Shown here: positions 9,933 through 17,145 of the stretch, piece by piece
Position numbering within the stretch: the stretch's first letter is position 1
Layout: each line of letters opens with the position of its first letter
From: DASUFH01 sp036274645
Lineage (GTDB): Bacteria > Acidobacteriota > Terriglobia > 20CM-2-55-15
Length of the DNA stretch: 34,793 bases
Assembly (NCBI GenBank): GCA_036274645.1
Contig: DASUFH010000264.1
Location: forward strand, 1 to 34,793
Reading direction: 5' to 3'
Program-made: the position numbers and the translations under genes
Notes under the pieces: generated by a model
Database searches by the model: none
Told to the model about the DNA's origin: nothing
What the model saw: only the letters and a program-made list of their open reading frames with translations

Positions 9933-11432
9933 TTACCGCGGCCGGCGCAGGAACGGGCGGATCTGTTTGATGATGAGGCGCCCGTCGGCAAGGACTTTCC
10001 ATTCCGTATCGAGAATGATGTCCGCGCCGGCGGGCGCTTTGTCGTCTACGGGAAAGAGCGACTGAATGGTCACGAGACGCGCGCCAAGTTCCCGCAGGAC
10101 GCTCTCTGTCAGAACTTCCTTTGCCTCGCTCGACGTGGCCATCCGCTCAATACTGAGGGCGTTCCCCGGACCGATCCGCAGCCGGGTCTGTTCCGGCCAC
10201 ACGCCGGGTTCGCTGCTGACCACGGCCAGTTCGCCCTTCTGGGCTTCGACGAGAAACGCCGGTCCGTTGGGCGACGCCGTGAACGCCACGATATTGGCGC
10301 GCTCGCTCTTCGCCCGGGGATCGACGAGGACGCCCATCGCCACGCGCCGCGGATCGATGCCATACCAGAGGCGTTCCGCAACGGCGCGGTCCGTCCAGAG
10401 TGAAGCCCACACCTTGACGAGACCGCGCGCCACGCCGCGTTCCTCTTTCGTATCCCCGTCGCAGCGCGACGGGCCCCTGCTGTCGCTGTCACGATCATCC
10501 GCCAGGCATACGCTCACGCTGTCGTAGAGCCCCGCGCCGTTGAACAGGACATCGTCTTCGGCGTTGCTGCTGCTGCGAAACCGGACCATGGTATCGGCGC
10601 CGAACATTGTTTCCACATTGCCGGAAACCAACCGCAGGGTTTCTGGATCAACGGAAGTTTTCTCAAACGCGGCGCGCAGCGCAGCCAGACGTGTTTTACG
10701 GTAAGCGGGATCCGCGAGAACGCGGGCGTCGGCGAAAATCTCGTCGATCCGGGACGCCAGAGACGGGCTTCCCTGGTGAATAAACGCGTCGTATGCCGCA
10801 AGCGGAATCGCAAATCCACGGACGGTCCACGCGGCCGGGATGCGCTGCGCGAGGGTCGCGAGATTGGCCGCCTTCGCGCCGTACCGGCGTCTGGAGAGCG
10901 AGCGTTCGGCCACGCCGTCCGCCGGAATCTCCAGCAGATTGACCAATGCTCCGGAGAGGTCCGGCGGCGCGATCGTCACGGGCAGGGGACGGCGGCGTCG
11001 AACCGCGTCGGCCACCTCCGCCGCAGACGCCGCGCGAATCGCCACACCCTCGGCTCCGCATTCGACGCGAGCAAGCTTCCCTTCCCAGGATTCAAACCGG
11101 CTCATCGCATCCGCCACACGGCACGATGGCGTGCCCCGCGCCGCGCTTCGAACATTGAGATGCGACAGTTCGGCGTGCGGCGCGGCCGTAATCGCCGCCG
11201 CGATGGGCGTGGGCACGTCGAACGGCGCCGCGTCAAAGACGACGATATCCTCCGGACCAAGGTCCTCGGGAAGCGCCGCCGCCTTTACGCGACGCAATCG
11301 CCCAAACGCCGCGCCACGAACATAAGGCACGTATGCGGACGAGGCGGGGACCAATACTTCTGTTGTGTACAGCTGCCCAAGGTTTTTCTGTCTTCTTTCT
11401 GCTTCGCGCAAGGCCGTTTCCGTACTTAGCAA
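9933..11432 (-). CDS. Glucan water dikinase-like PEP/pyruvate-binding (PPDK ATP-grasp) protein
   Basis: The 499-residue product has an N-terminal swivelling-type phosphohistidine segment (about 45-140) with LSHLNVRSAARGTPSC, where His91 is the candidate phosphoryl carrier. A PPDK-type ATP-grasp follows: YGAKAANLATL (about 184-194), FRSSSNAEDDVLFNGAGLYDSVS, KVWASLW, and a C-terminal DTEWKVL...LIIKQIRPF ending. His domain before ATP-grasp is the order of plant glucan water dikinase and the reverse of PEP synthase and PPDK; several motifs match GWD closely (RSDSNGEDLEG-type, AGLYDSV, VWAS). No PEP-binding barrel or carbohydrate-binding module is present. The likely reaction, phosphorylation of an acceptor such as a glucan with ATP beta-phosphate, is inferred. 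The start is a TTG with no clear RBS, and a TAG lies in frame at 11448-11450, so the 5' end may be truncated. Confidence 0.72.
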   Translation of the reverse strand: MLSTETALREAERRQKNLGQLYTTEVLVPASSAYVPYVRGAAFGRLRRVKAAALPEDLGPEDIVVFDAAPFDVPTPIAAAITAAPHAELSHLNVRSAARGTPSCRVADAMSRFESWEGKLARVECGAEGVAIRAASAAEVADAVRRRRPLPVTIAPPDLSGALVNLLEIPADGVAERSLSRRRYGAKAANLATLAQRIPAAWTVRGFAIPLAAYDAFIHQGSPSLASRIDEIFADARVLADPAYRKTRLAALRAAFEKTSVDPETLRLVSGNVETMFGADTMVRFRSSSNAEDDVLFNGAGLYDSVSVCLADDRDSDSRGPSRCDGDTKEERGVARGLVKVWASLWTDRAVAERLWYGIDPRRVAMGVLVDPRAKSERANIVAFTASPNGPAFLVEAQKGELAVVSSEPGVWPEQTRLRIGPGNALSIERMATSSEAKEVLTESVLRELGARLVTIQSLFPVDDKAPAGADIILDTEWKVLADGRLIIKQIRPFLRRPR

Positions 11433-11537
11433 GTTTTTAAGGTCTTGCTAAGGATCATTTAAGAACGGCGATTCCCTCAAAGTCCTAATCTGATCTCCGT
11501 GATCGTCAATACAAACAATTCAACGGAGGAGAACGCC

Positions 11538-12260
11538 ATGACCACCATGAACCCGAATCAAAACCCGGACCGATTTCAACCTTATCTCTTCGCGCACAAG
11601 GCGCTTCGCGCCCTGATGCTCGACACTCTGACAGCGGTGGGACGCGTGGATCCCGGCGACGAAGCGGAAATCTCCGGCAGCCTGAGCCAGACGCGTCTCC
11701 TCATCGACTTCTGCCGCGGCCATCTGCATCACGAAAACCAGTTCGCTCATCCGGCCATGGAGGCCCGCCGGCCCGGCTCTTCGGGAACGACGGCCAACGA
11801 CCATGTCCGGCACGAGGAATCGTTCGAGCGCCTCGAAGCCGCAGCGCGGACTGTAGAGCATGCCTCGGCGCCGATCGAACGCAGCCGCGCCCTTTTGAGT
11901 CTGTACCGTGAGCTGGCTCTTTTCGTGGCGGACAACTTCGAACACATGCACGTCGAGGAGACGGAGAACACCTGGATTCTCTGGGACGCCTACACCGACG
12001 AGGAGCTCATCGCGATCAGTCATGCCATCACCGCATCCATACCCCGGGAGAAGATGGCAAACTTCCTTCGCTGGATGCTGCCGTCGCTCTCCGCGCCCGA
12101 GCGGACCGCCCTTCTCGCGGACATCCGCGCAGGGCTGCCGGACGCGGCGTTTGCTTCCGTGCTTCGGCTGGCCGAATCGGTTCTGCGCCCCGGAGACTGG
12201 GCAAAACTGGAATCCAGCCTCAACCTGGAGGCGGCCGGAAGTTTTGCGGCCGTGTCGTAA
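11538..12260 (+). CDS. Hemerythrin-like domain protein
   Basis: The 240-residue protein starts at the ATG at 11538, chosen over an upstream GTG at 11499 because GGAGGA (11525-11530) sits 7 bases before it. The first ~150 residues look like a four-helix hemerythrin bundle with metal-ligand candidates: His20 (FAHKALR), the HLHHENQFAHPAME cluster (63-75), His89/His92 (DHVRHEE) and EHMHVEE (135-141). These could bind a di-iron site for oxygen or oxidant sensing. The C-terminal ~85 residues are helical with no recognised motif. The ligand set is not a clean match to classical hemerythrin, so which residues bind iron is uncertain. It starts about 105 bases from the dikinase gene, transcribed away from it, and lies tail-to-tail with the redox operon. 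Confidence 0.75.
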   Translation: MTTMNPNQNPDRFQPYLFAHKALRALMLDTLTAVGRVDPGDEAEISGSLSQTRLLIDFCRGHLHHENQFAHPAMEARRPGSSGTTANDHVRHEESFERLEAAARTVEHASAPIERSRALLSLYRELALFVADNFEHMHVEETENTWILWDAYTDEELIAISHAITASIPREKMANFLRWMLPSLSAPERTALLADIRAGLPDAAFASVLRLAESVLRPGDWAKLESSLNLEAAGSFAAVS

Positions 12261-12283
12261 CCACAGCGTGGAGCCGGCCGGGC

Positions 12284-12299
12284 CGCGCGGCGCCGCGCG
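12284..12299. terminator. GC-rich palindrome between convergent genes
   Basis: A perfect 16-base palindrome (CGCGCGGCGCCGCGCG) lies 23 bases after the hemerythrin-like stop and 18 bases before the stop of the convergent PNPOx-GAF gene. No T-run is present, so a terminator role is inferred from position only. Confidence 0.3.
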
Positions 12300-12317
12300 C
12301 CTGTCCGGGTTCGAGGG

Positions 12318-13652
12318 TCAGGCGTCGACGATCGTGAATGGGCGGTCGACGCGAAGGCGGAAGCGGCCCCTGCCCGTTTTCTCGATGCGCAGGGGCGCGC
12401 GCCGCTCGCCGAGCCGGCGTTCGAGCAGGATCAGGCGCGCTTCAAGGTTATCGGTGATATCCGGAAGGCCGAGCGAGGCGTCCAGCCGGAGTTCGCGATT
12501 GGAAAACTCCACCCGTCCGTCCTTCTCGTAGGCGCGCGCCAGTTTTGAGAAGATGGCGCCGGCCACACCCTTGATCAGATAGTCATCGTCGATAAAGATG
12601 CTGTCATCGGCCGCGTAGTGACGGACGACTGACGGAGAGCCGTTCGGACTCTCCTCCGGAGAAGGCGCGAGCGGCGCCGTCTCCGGAATGTCGGCGTTTT
12701 CTCGAAACGCGCCCGCCAGGGTTCCAAGCTGCGCGGCCAGGATGATGAGCGCGTCTTCATCGTCAAAACCGAATCGCAGATCTTCCGGACTTTCGACGTA
12801 GAGGACGCCCAGCAGCTGCTTCCCCGCCAAAATTGGCGCCGCGAGCTGGCTGCCCGATTCCGCGAGACCCGGCAACGGAATGGCGGTCTCCAGGCTGGCG
12901 CCGAGTCCCGCCCGCTCCACACTGTCGCGGATCGCGCGGGTGTAGGAATACTCGGCCGTCATGTGCGTGATCCGGATCGGCGAGCGCTCCGCGGCCGCCA
13001 CGCCGATCACGCCACAGCCCAGCGCGATTTCCGATCCCACGCCGGAAGGGCTATAGCCCCGGCTGGCGATCGTATACAGGCGGCTGCCGGCCGGGTCGAG
13101 CATCAGGATCATGGAATGACGGACACCCAGAAACTCCTCGAGACCCGATAACGTGGCGTCCAGCAGACCGGCCAGATCCGTCGCGGCGCTCAAACGGACG
13201 GCGCATTTTCTCAGCGCGCCAAGAATGTTCCGCCGCGGCTCCCGCGCGGGTCGCGACTGTCCCGGCACGGCGGAAATCCGGAGCACCTGGTAGATGTCCG
13301 AACCGCGGAGCTTGAACACACCGGCCATTCCCGTCTGCGACGCAATGCCTGCAAGACGCGCTTTCATACTCTCGAAAACCGGTCCCGCAGTTTCCGTTCG
13401 CAGGTACTTGAGGTCGAGCACGTACCTGGCGGCCGTTTCCGGATCGACCACCAGCGCCGCAGCGCGGGGGTTCGCCAGAATGTTCTCCCGCGTCTTGCTG
13501 AAGAACTGGAACGACAGCGCCACATGCTCGGAATCAACGTAGTGCACCTGGGAGATGAAGGTGACATTCGGCGCGCCATCACGCGCGCACGTGGCCACGG
13601 TGTTCGGCACAGCCGACTCGAGGCAGATGCGGATGCTGTCCAGCGTCACCAT
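12318..13652 (-). CDS. PNPOx-like flavin-binding domain fused to GAF and a C-terminal winged-helix-like domain
   Basis: 444 residues. Residues 1-~115 form a split-barrel PNPOx-like domain (NTVATCARDGAPNVTFIS, then FQFFSKTRENILANPRAAALV). Residues ~140-310 form a GAF sensor domain (LLDATLSGLEEFLGV, LGCGVIGVAAAERSPIRI, LAAPILAGKQLLGVLYVES, LAAQLGTLAGAF). A low-complexity linker precedes a ~95-residue C-terminal domain (DDDYLIKGVAGAIFSKL, FSNRELRLD, LEARLILLERRL, KTGRGRFRL) that looks like a winged helix, though this is inferred. The ATG is 1 base after the TGA of the upstream PNPOx-like gene, implying coupling. The fold suggests a flavin- or heme-linked sensor; the ligand is unknown. It closes the operon with the small PNPOx-like protein and the peroxidase. 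Confidence 0.7.
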   Translation of the reverse strand: MVTLDSIRICLESAVPNTVATCARDGAPNVTFISQVHYVDSEHVALSFQFFSKTRENILANPRAAALVVDPETAARYVLDLKYLRTETAGPVFESMKARLAGIASQTGMAGVFKLRGSDIYQVLRISAVPGQSRPAREPRRNILGALRKCAVRLSAATDLAGLLDATLSGLEEFLGVRHSMILMLDPAGSRLYTIASRGYSPSGVGSEIALGCGVIGVAAAERSPIRITHMTAEYSYTRAIRDSVERAGLGASLETAIPLPGLAESGSQLAAPILAGKQLLGVLYVESPEDLRFGFDDEDALIILAAQLGTLAGAFRENADIPETAPLAPSPEESPNGSPSVVRHYAADDSIFIDDDYLIKGVAGAIFSKLARAYEKDGRVEFSNRELRLDASLGLPDITDNLEARLILLERRLGERRAPLRIEKTGRGRFRLRVDRPFTIVDA

Positions 13653-13653
13653 G

Positions 13654-14151
13654 TCATCGGGATGTCATGCTCCGGCCCGCGCCGGGACCGGGAGTCTGAT
13701 CGAACGCTTCAGCCGGCGTGAACGTCACGGCCGCCATCGTCGACGGGTCCGCCCACAGGAACGAGCGGATCAATGCTTCATCGAATCCCCTGAAGCGCGT
13801 TTCCTCCACGAAGGCGTCGGCAAAGGTTTCCATCACGCGGCGATCGCCCCGGAGCGCATCGCCGACCATGGCGTCCCGGCCCTTGAGTTGTATTGCGCGA
13901 CCTTTTCGCGGATGGCTGAACCCGACCGCAATGCGCCCTGAAGATTCGATCGCCCCGATCAGGTCGGGAAACTGGGTTCTTGAAATCAGGAGAGTGATCT
14001 TGCGCCGGTCCGGGGCGACCCGGCAGCCCAGGACCTGGCCAATCGCGGGAGCGCCGTCACGGGTGACGGACGAGGCATACGTCGACACCCCCTGGGTGAC
14101 GAACAGAGCCATCTCTTCATTCAGAATCGGTGGGAATCCCTTGCCGGCCAC
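13654..14151 (-). CDS. Pyridoxamine 5'-phosphate oxidase-like split-barrel protein
   Basis: 165 residues with PNPOx/flavin-reductase-like barrel features: VSTYASSVTRDGAPAIGQVLGC (first strands), ITLLISRTQFPDLIGAIESS, IAVGFSHPRKGRAIQLKGRDA, typical of small FMN- or F420-binding proteins. It starts at GTG 14151 with AGGAG about 15 bases upstream, overlapping the end of the peroxidase gene; an ATG at 14112 is a possible alternative. The first strand has V-x-T-Y-A-S-S-V-T-R-D-G, shared with the downstream PNPOx-GAF protein, so the two probably derive from one module. The substrate is unknown. It lies 18 bases after the peroxidase stop and 1 base before the next start. Confidence 0.75.
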   Translation of the reverse strand: MAGKGFPPILNEEMALFVTQGVSTYASSVTRDGAPAIGQVLGCRVAPDRRKITLLISRTQFPDLIGAIESSGRIAVGFSHPRKGRAIQLKGRDAMVGDALRGDRRVMETFADAFVEETRFRGFDEALIRSFLWADPSTMAAVTFTPAEAFDQTPGPGAGRSMTSR

Positions 14152-14169
14152 AGTCGGACTGAACCGCTC

Positions 14170-14724
14170 CTACTTCCGGAGCGCGGCTTCAATGGCGCCG
14201 GTCACTTCTTCCGATTCGGGCTCAATGGGAGACTTGAAGCGCGCGATCACCTTCCCGTCCCGGCCGATGAGAAACTTCTCGAAGTTCCACTCCACCTCTC
14301 CAGTGAATCCCGGAGTTGAAGTGAGCGTCTTGTACAACGGCGCCTTGCCGCTGCCCAAAACAGTGATCTTCGAAAACATGTCGAACTCGACGCCATAGTT
14401 CTTCTTGCAGAACTCGCCAATCTCCGTGTTGGATCCCGGTTCCTGCGCGCCGAAGTCGTTGGAGGGGAATCCGAGAATACGCAGGCCGCGGCCGGCGTAC
14501 TTCTTGTGCAACGCCTGCAATCCTTCGTACTGGTAGGTGTAGCCGCACTGGCTGGCGACATTGACCATCAGCACGACGCTGCCCTGATACCTGGCGAGAT
14601 TCACGGGCTTTCCATCCAGGCTGTCCATGGTGAAATTCAAAGCGTCAGGCACTTTGGTCTTCTCCTGTGATCGCGTTTGCGGCGCCGCCATCAGCGCCAG
14701 AACAAGCAGTGAAATGAGTTTCAT
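14170..14724 (-). CDS. Glutathione peroxidase family protein (exported)
   Basis: 184 residues. An N-terminal signal-like segment (MKLISLLVLALMAAPQTRSQ) precedes a thioredoxin-fold GPX. The peroxidatic Cys is at 60 (NVASQCGYT), with Gln94 (FPSNDFGAQEPG) and Trp146-Asn147 (VEWNFEKFLIGRDGK) completing the usual tetrad. Such bacterial enzymes reduce hydrogen peroxide or lipid hydroperoxides, often with thioredoxin rather than glutathione. Start ATG 14724 is preceded by GGAGGG. The size fits the family (160-190). It is the first gene of the three-gene redox operon. The signal suggests action in the periplasm. Confidence 0.93.
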   Translation of the reverse strand: MKLISLLVLALMAAPQTRSQEKTKVPDALNFTMDSLDGKPVNLARYQGSVVLMVNVASQCGYTYQYEGLQALHKKYAGRGLRILGFPSNDFGAQEPGSNTEIGEFCKKNYGVEFDMFSKITVLGSGKAPLYKTLTSTPGFTGEVEWNFEKFLIGRDGKVIARFKSPIEPESEEVTGAIEAALRK

Positions 14725-14887
14725 GGTTGCCCTCCGAAGCAGCGCTTAGGCTAGAAGGCATTGCGCGAAAATGCAACAGGCGATGATCCGTCTTGACGCC
14801 ATCCCGGCGCTTGCACGGCGGAAACACTGATCGCGTTCCCGGCCTGATCCGCTTTACTAAGCAGAAACATTCTGGTCCCCGCCTGCT

Positions 14888-14904
14888 TGTCGGGGCGGTC
14901 ATAG
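14888..14904 (+). repeat. Dispersed palindromic element, copy 1
   Basis: TGTCGGGGCGGTCATAG is identical over 17 bases to the left part of the palindrome at 20296. Here the right arm is degenerate (AGCGGCCC), so the palindrome is incomplete. Confidence 0.6.
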
Positions 14905-14961
14905 CGGCCCACGCGATTGGTATCGCGACACATCGCGACAGGAACCAGACCATGGGAAATT

Positions 14962-14998
14962 CGCGGTTTCGGCGACAAACGCGGTCGCCGAAACCGCG
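14962..14998. repeat. 15-bp perfect inverted repeat
   Basis: Left arm CGCGGTTTCGGCGAC (14962-14976), 7-base loop, right arm GTCGCCGAAACCGCG (14984-14998). The stem is perfect and very stable but has no T-run. It lies in the gene-free region, so an RNA structure or a transposon end is possible; neither is shown. Confidence 0.7.
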
Positions 14999-15097
14999 TA
15001 TTTCGCCCTGCCCACCTTTTGTTTTCAATCACTTCAACCTGGATCCGCGCATGCACTAAGAACGGCGATCGCTGATGCGATCGTTCTGGTGGAAGCA

Positions 15098-15136
15098 AGC
15101 GTTCGGCGGCGTTCTGGGCCGGCGCCGCCGAACGCT
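15098..15136. repeat. 14-bp perfect inverted repeat
   Basis: Left arm AGCGTTCGGCGGCG (15098-15111), 11-base loop, right arm CGCCGCCGAACGCT (15123-15136). It lies 155 bases before the ComEA-like start. It could be a leader structure or a terminator of something upstream; no T-run is present. Confidence 0.65.
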
Positions 15137-15291
15137 CTGCCGGATCGCCGCCAATCGGCCATATCTCCCGGCGGCTAGTGGCGCGTCGTTGCGTTGGATT
15201 GGGTGTTTGCAAAGGGCCGCAGCGGCGCAGGCCGCCGGGATTTTTTTCTTCCGCGTCTCACGTTCCCAAAACATCTCAAGGAGGGTTTCCC

Positions 15292-15618
15292 ATGATTGGT
15301 CGAAGTCTCGCTGCAATCCTGGCGGCGGCTCTGGCGTTGTCCTCAGCCGCGCCGGCGCCCGCGCAGTCGAAAAGCAAAGCCGAAACAAGTTCCCAGACCA
15401 AGGCGCCGGCATTGAAGCCGTTCGACCTGAACAGCGCCAGCGAAGAGGATCTGGTACTCACCGGTATTGACCGCGCGACGGTGAAGAAAATCATCGCGGC
15501 GCGTCCATTCCGAAGCAAGCAGGAGTTGGTGTCGCGCAAGCTCCTGACGAAGGAGCAATACGAGAAGATCAAGGATCTCCTGGTCGCGAAGCAACCGCCA
15601 AAGACTCCCGCCAGGTAA
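15292..15618 (+). CDS. Secreted ComEA-like helix-hairpin-helix protein
   Basis: The start at ATG 15292 is set by a strong AAGGAGGG 6 bases upstream; a longer frame to 15178 is rejected. The 108-residue protein has a signal peptide (MIGRSLAAILAAALALSSAA, then APAPAQ), a Lys/Ser-rich linker and a helix-hairpin-helix domain of ComEA type (DLNSASEEDLVLTGIDRATV, then IIAARPFRSKQELVSRKLL, ending near residue 100). ComEA binds DNA during natural uptake; related short secreted HhH proteins are common and often not involved in competence. DNA binding here is inferred. It is followed after 6 bases by the ABM-like gene and is likely co-transcribed with it. Confidence 0.8.
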   Translation: MIGRSLAAILAAALALSSAAPAPAQSKSKAETSSQTKAPALKPFDLNSASEEDLVLTGIDRATVKKIIAARPFRSKQELVSRKLLTKEQYEKIKDLLVAKQPPKTPAR

Positions 15619-15624
15619 CCCGTC

Positions 15625-15963
15625 ATGTACGCGCGCATGGTGATCGGCGAGGCTGTCTCCGACGAGCAGACCCGCGAATTCGCGAGCATCTACGCAGCCG
15701 AGGTTCTACCGGAGCTTCGCCAGCAGCCCGGATTCGATTCCGGACGGTTCATGATCGAGGAGAACGGGCGCATGGCCGTATCGCTGACATTGTGGAGAAC
15801 ACGAAGCGATTGTTTGCGGTACCACTCCAGCCGGGCCTACCGGAACTTCGTGAACCGGACCCAGCACCTGCTGGTGGGCAACTTTGTAGTCAAGCTTTTC
15901 CACGATACGGGGGAACCGGAGGACACGGATGCGCGCCCGACAGATGTGGCCACGCCGGAGTGA
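15625..15963 (+). CDS. Antibiotic biosynthesis monooxygenase (ABM)-like dimeric alpha/beta barrel protein
   Basis: 112 residues from ATG 15625, 6 bases after the ComEA-like stop. Features: MYARMVIGEAVSDEQTREF first strand and helix, LPELRQQPGFDSGRFMIEEN, and MAVSLTLWRTRSDCLRYHSS, matching the ABM/ferredoxin-like barrel seen in small heme- or quinone-related oxygenases and in many stand-alone proteins of unknown role. No specific substrate residues can be read. The C-terminal ~15 residues are polar and acidic. Start and translation may be coupled to the upstream gene. Confidence 0.65.
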   Translation: MYARMVIGEAVSDEQTREFASIYAAEVLPELRQQPGFDSGRFMIEENGRMAVSLTLWRTRSDCLRYHSSRAYRNFVNRTQHLLVGNFVVKLFHDTGEPEDTDARPTDVATPE

Positions 15964-16003
15964 AGCCGCAGCCCGGGTCGGGCCTGCGGGACTCCACAGC
16001 AGA

Positions 16004-16027
16004 ACTCCCGGTCTCCGGACCGGGAGT
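16004..16027. terminator. Hairpin between convergent genes
   Basis: A perfect 10-base stem (ACTCCCGGTC / GACCGGGAGT, loop TCCG) lies 40 bases after the ABM-like stop and 76 bases before the stop of the convergent sigma-54 activator. No T-run; terminator role is inferred from symmetry and position. Confidence 0.5.
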
Positions 16028-16102
16028 CGCCGAACCGCTGCCGGGCCGTGGCGACATGCTGTAAGCGGCGCGAACCGCGCGCCTCTCAACTGGATCCTGA
16101 GT

Positions 16103-17110
16103 TCAGGATTCGATCTCTCCGGTATCGTGTGGCCTCTCCGCAGCGCGTTTTCGAAACTCCCGGTAGTCCACATGACAACGGTGTCGGCGGAGAAAATCCA
16201 TGAAGCGCTTGTAGTCGGACTCCGGCATGTTGAAGAGCGCCATCAGCTTTCGATAGCTGCCGCCGGTGCGCTCCAGGCCGGCCCGAACGACGTCTTCCAC
16301 ATGACGCCGCGTGATCAACCGGTCCGCGTATGGCCGCGCCACCGACTCCCAGAAGTTGCGCACCTCAAGACGGTCCGGCGCCTCCCGTTCGACCGGTTCG
16401 GCGACGATCGACAGGTGCTGGATCTCGATGGTTCCGCCCGGAGCCGTATAGACGGCGCTTTCGATGACATTTTCGAGTTCGCGAACATTGCCCGGAAACG
16501 CATAGGACTGCAGCCGTTCGAGCGCGGACGCCGAAATGCGTTTGCGCGACTGCAGGATCGCGTCCACCAGCAAGGGAATATCCTCGCGCCGCTCCCGCAG
16601 GGGCGGCACGCGGACGCCAAACACGTTGAGGCGATAATAGAGGTCTTCGCGGAACTCCCCGCGCGCCACCAACTCCCGCAGATCGCAGTTGCAGGCGGCG
16701 ATGACACGGATATCGAGGGCGCGGTATACAAGGTCTCCGATCCGCCGTGTCTGCCGCTCCTGCAGCGCGCGCAGCAGCTTGGCCTGAAAGCGCCGCGACG
16801 TGTTGGCAATCTCGTCCAGGAACAGCGTGCCTCCCTGAGCTTCCTCGAAAAGACCCGCCTTGTCGGTCATCGCGGTGGTAAACGCCCCGCGCCGGTATCC
16901 AAACAATTCGCTTTCGATCAGGTCCTCCGGCACGGCGCCGCAATCCACCGCGACAAATCGTCCCGAACGGCCGCTCGCCTGGTGAATGGCGCGCGCGACC
17001 AGTTCCTTTCCGCTTCCCGTTTCTCCGCTGATGAGCACTGCTCCGGAAACGCGGGCCGCCATCCGGATCCGATCAAACAGCCGCTTCATGACATCGCTGG
17101 TTCCAATCAT
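16103..17110 (-). CDS. Sigma-54-dependent activator (AAA+ plus HTH, no sensor domain), GAFTTA variant
   Basis: 335 residues with a bacterial enhancer-binding protein AAA+ core: Walker A GETGSGKE (29-36), Walker B GTLFLDE (94-100), the arginine-rich VRVPPLRERREDIPLL, and FPGNVRELENVIESAV. The sigma-54-contacting loop, normally GAFTGA, reads GAFTTA (75-80). The C-terminal region contains an HTH-like segment (RTGGSYRKLMALFNMPESDY). There is no N-terminal receiver, GAF or PAS domain, so activity may be set by a partner protein as in PspF, or by abundance; this is inferred. ATG 17110 is 35 bases from the divergent ECF sigma start. If GAFTTA abolishes sigma-54 contact, it could act as a repressor or by another route. 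Confidence 0.85.
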   Translation of the reverse strand: MIGTSDVMKRLFDRIRMAARVSGAVLISGETGSGKELVARAIHQASGRSGRFVAVDCGAVPEDLIESELFGYRRGAFTTAMTDKAGLFEEAQGGTLFLDEIANTSRRFQAKLLRALQERQTRRIGDLVYRALDIRVIAACNCDLRELVARGEFREDLYYRLNVFGVRVPPLRERREDIPLLVDAILQSRKRISASALERLQSYAFPGNVRELENVIESAVYTAPGGTIEIQHLSIVAEPVEREAPDRLEVRNFWESVARPYADRLITRRHVEDVVRAGLERTGGSYRKLMALFNMPESDYKRFMDFLRRHRCHVDYREFRKRAAERPHDTGEIES

Positions 17111-17145
17111 GCTTCCAATAGCCGCAACATCCCGAGGATGGTCAC

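Larger units (their letters stand above)
14725..15291. other. Gene-free region with hairpins and a repeat unit
   Basis: About 567 bases lie between the peroxidase start and the ComEA-like start, transcribed away from each other. No ORF here shows protein-like features. It holds a copy of the dispersed TGTCGGGGCGGTCATAG element (14888-14904), a 15-base perfect inverted repeat (14962-14998), a bulged inverted repeat with ATCGC/GCGAT arms (about 15060-15087), and a 14-base inverted repeat (15098-15136). No clear promoter was found. Confidence 0.6.

Noticed and set aside
14793..15059. 88-codon plus-strand frame in the gene-free region
   Set aside because: Arg/His-rich, no RBS, spans a repeat unit and a perfect hairpin; no protein-like pattern.
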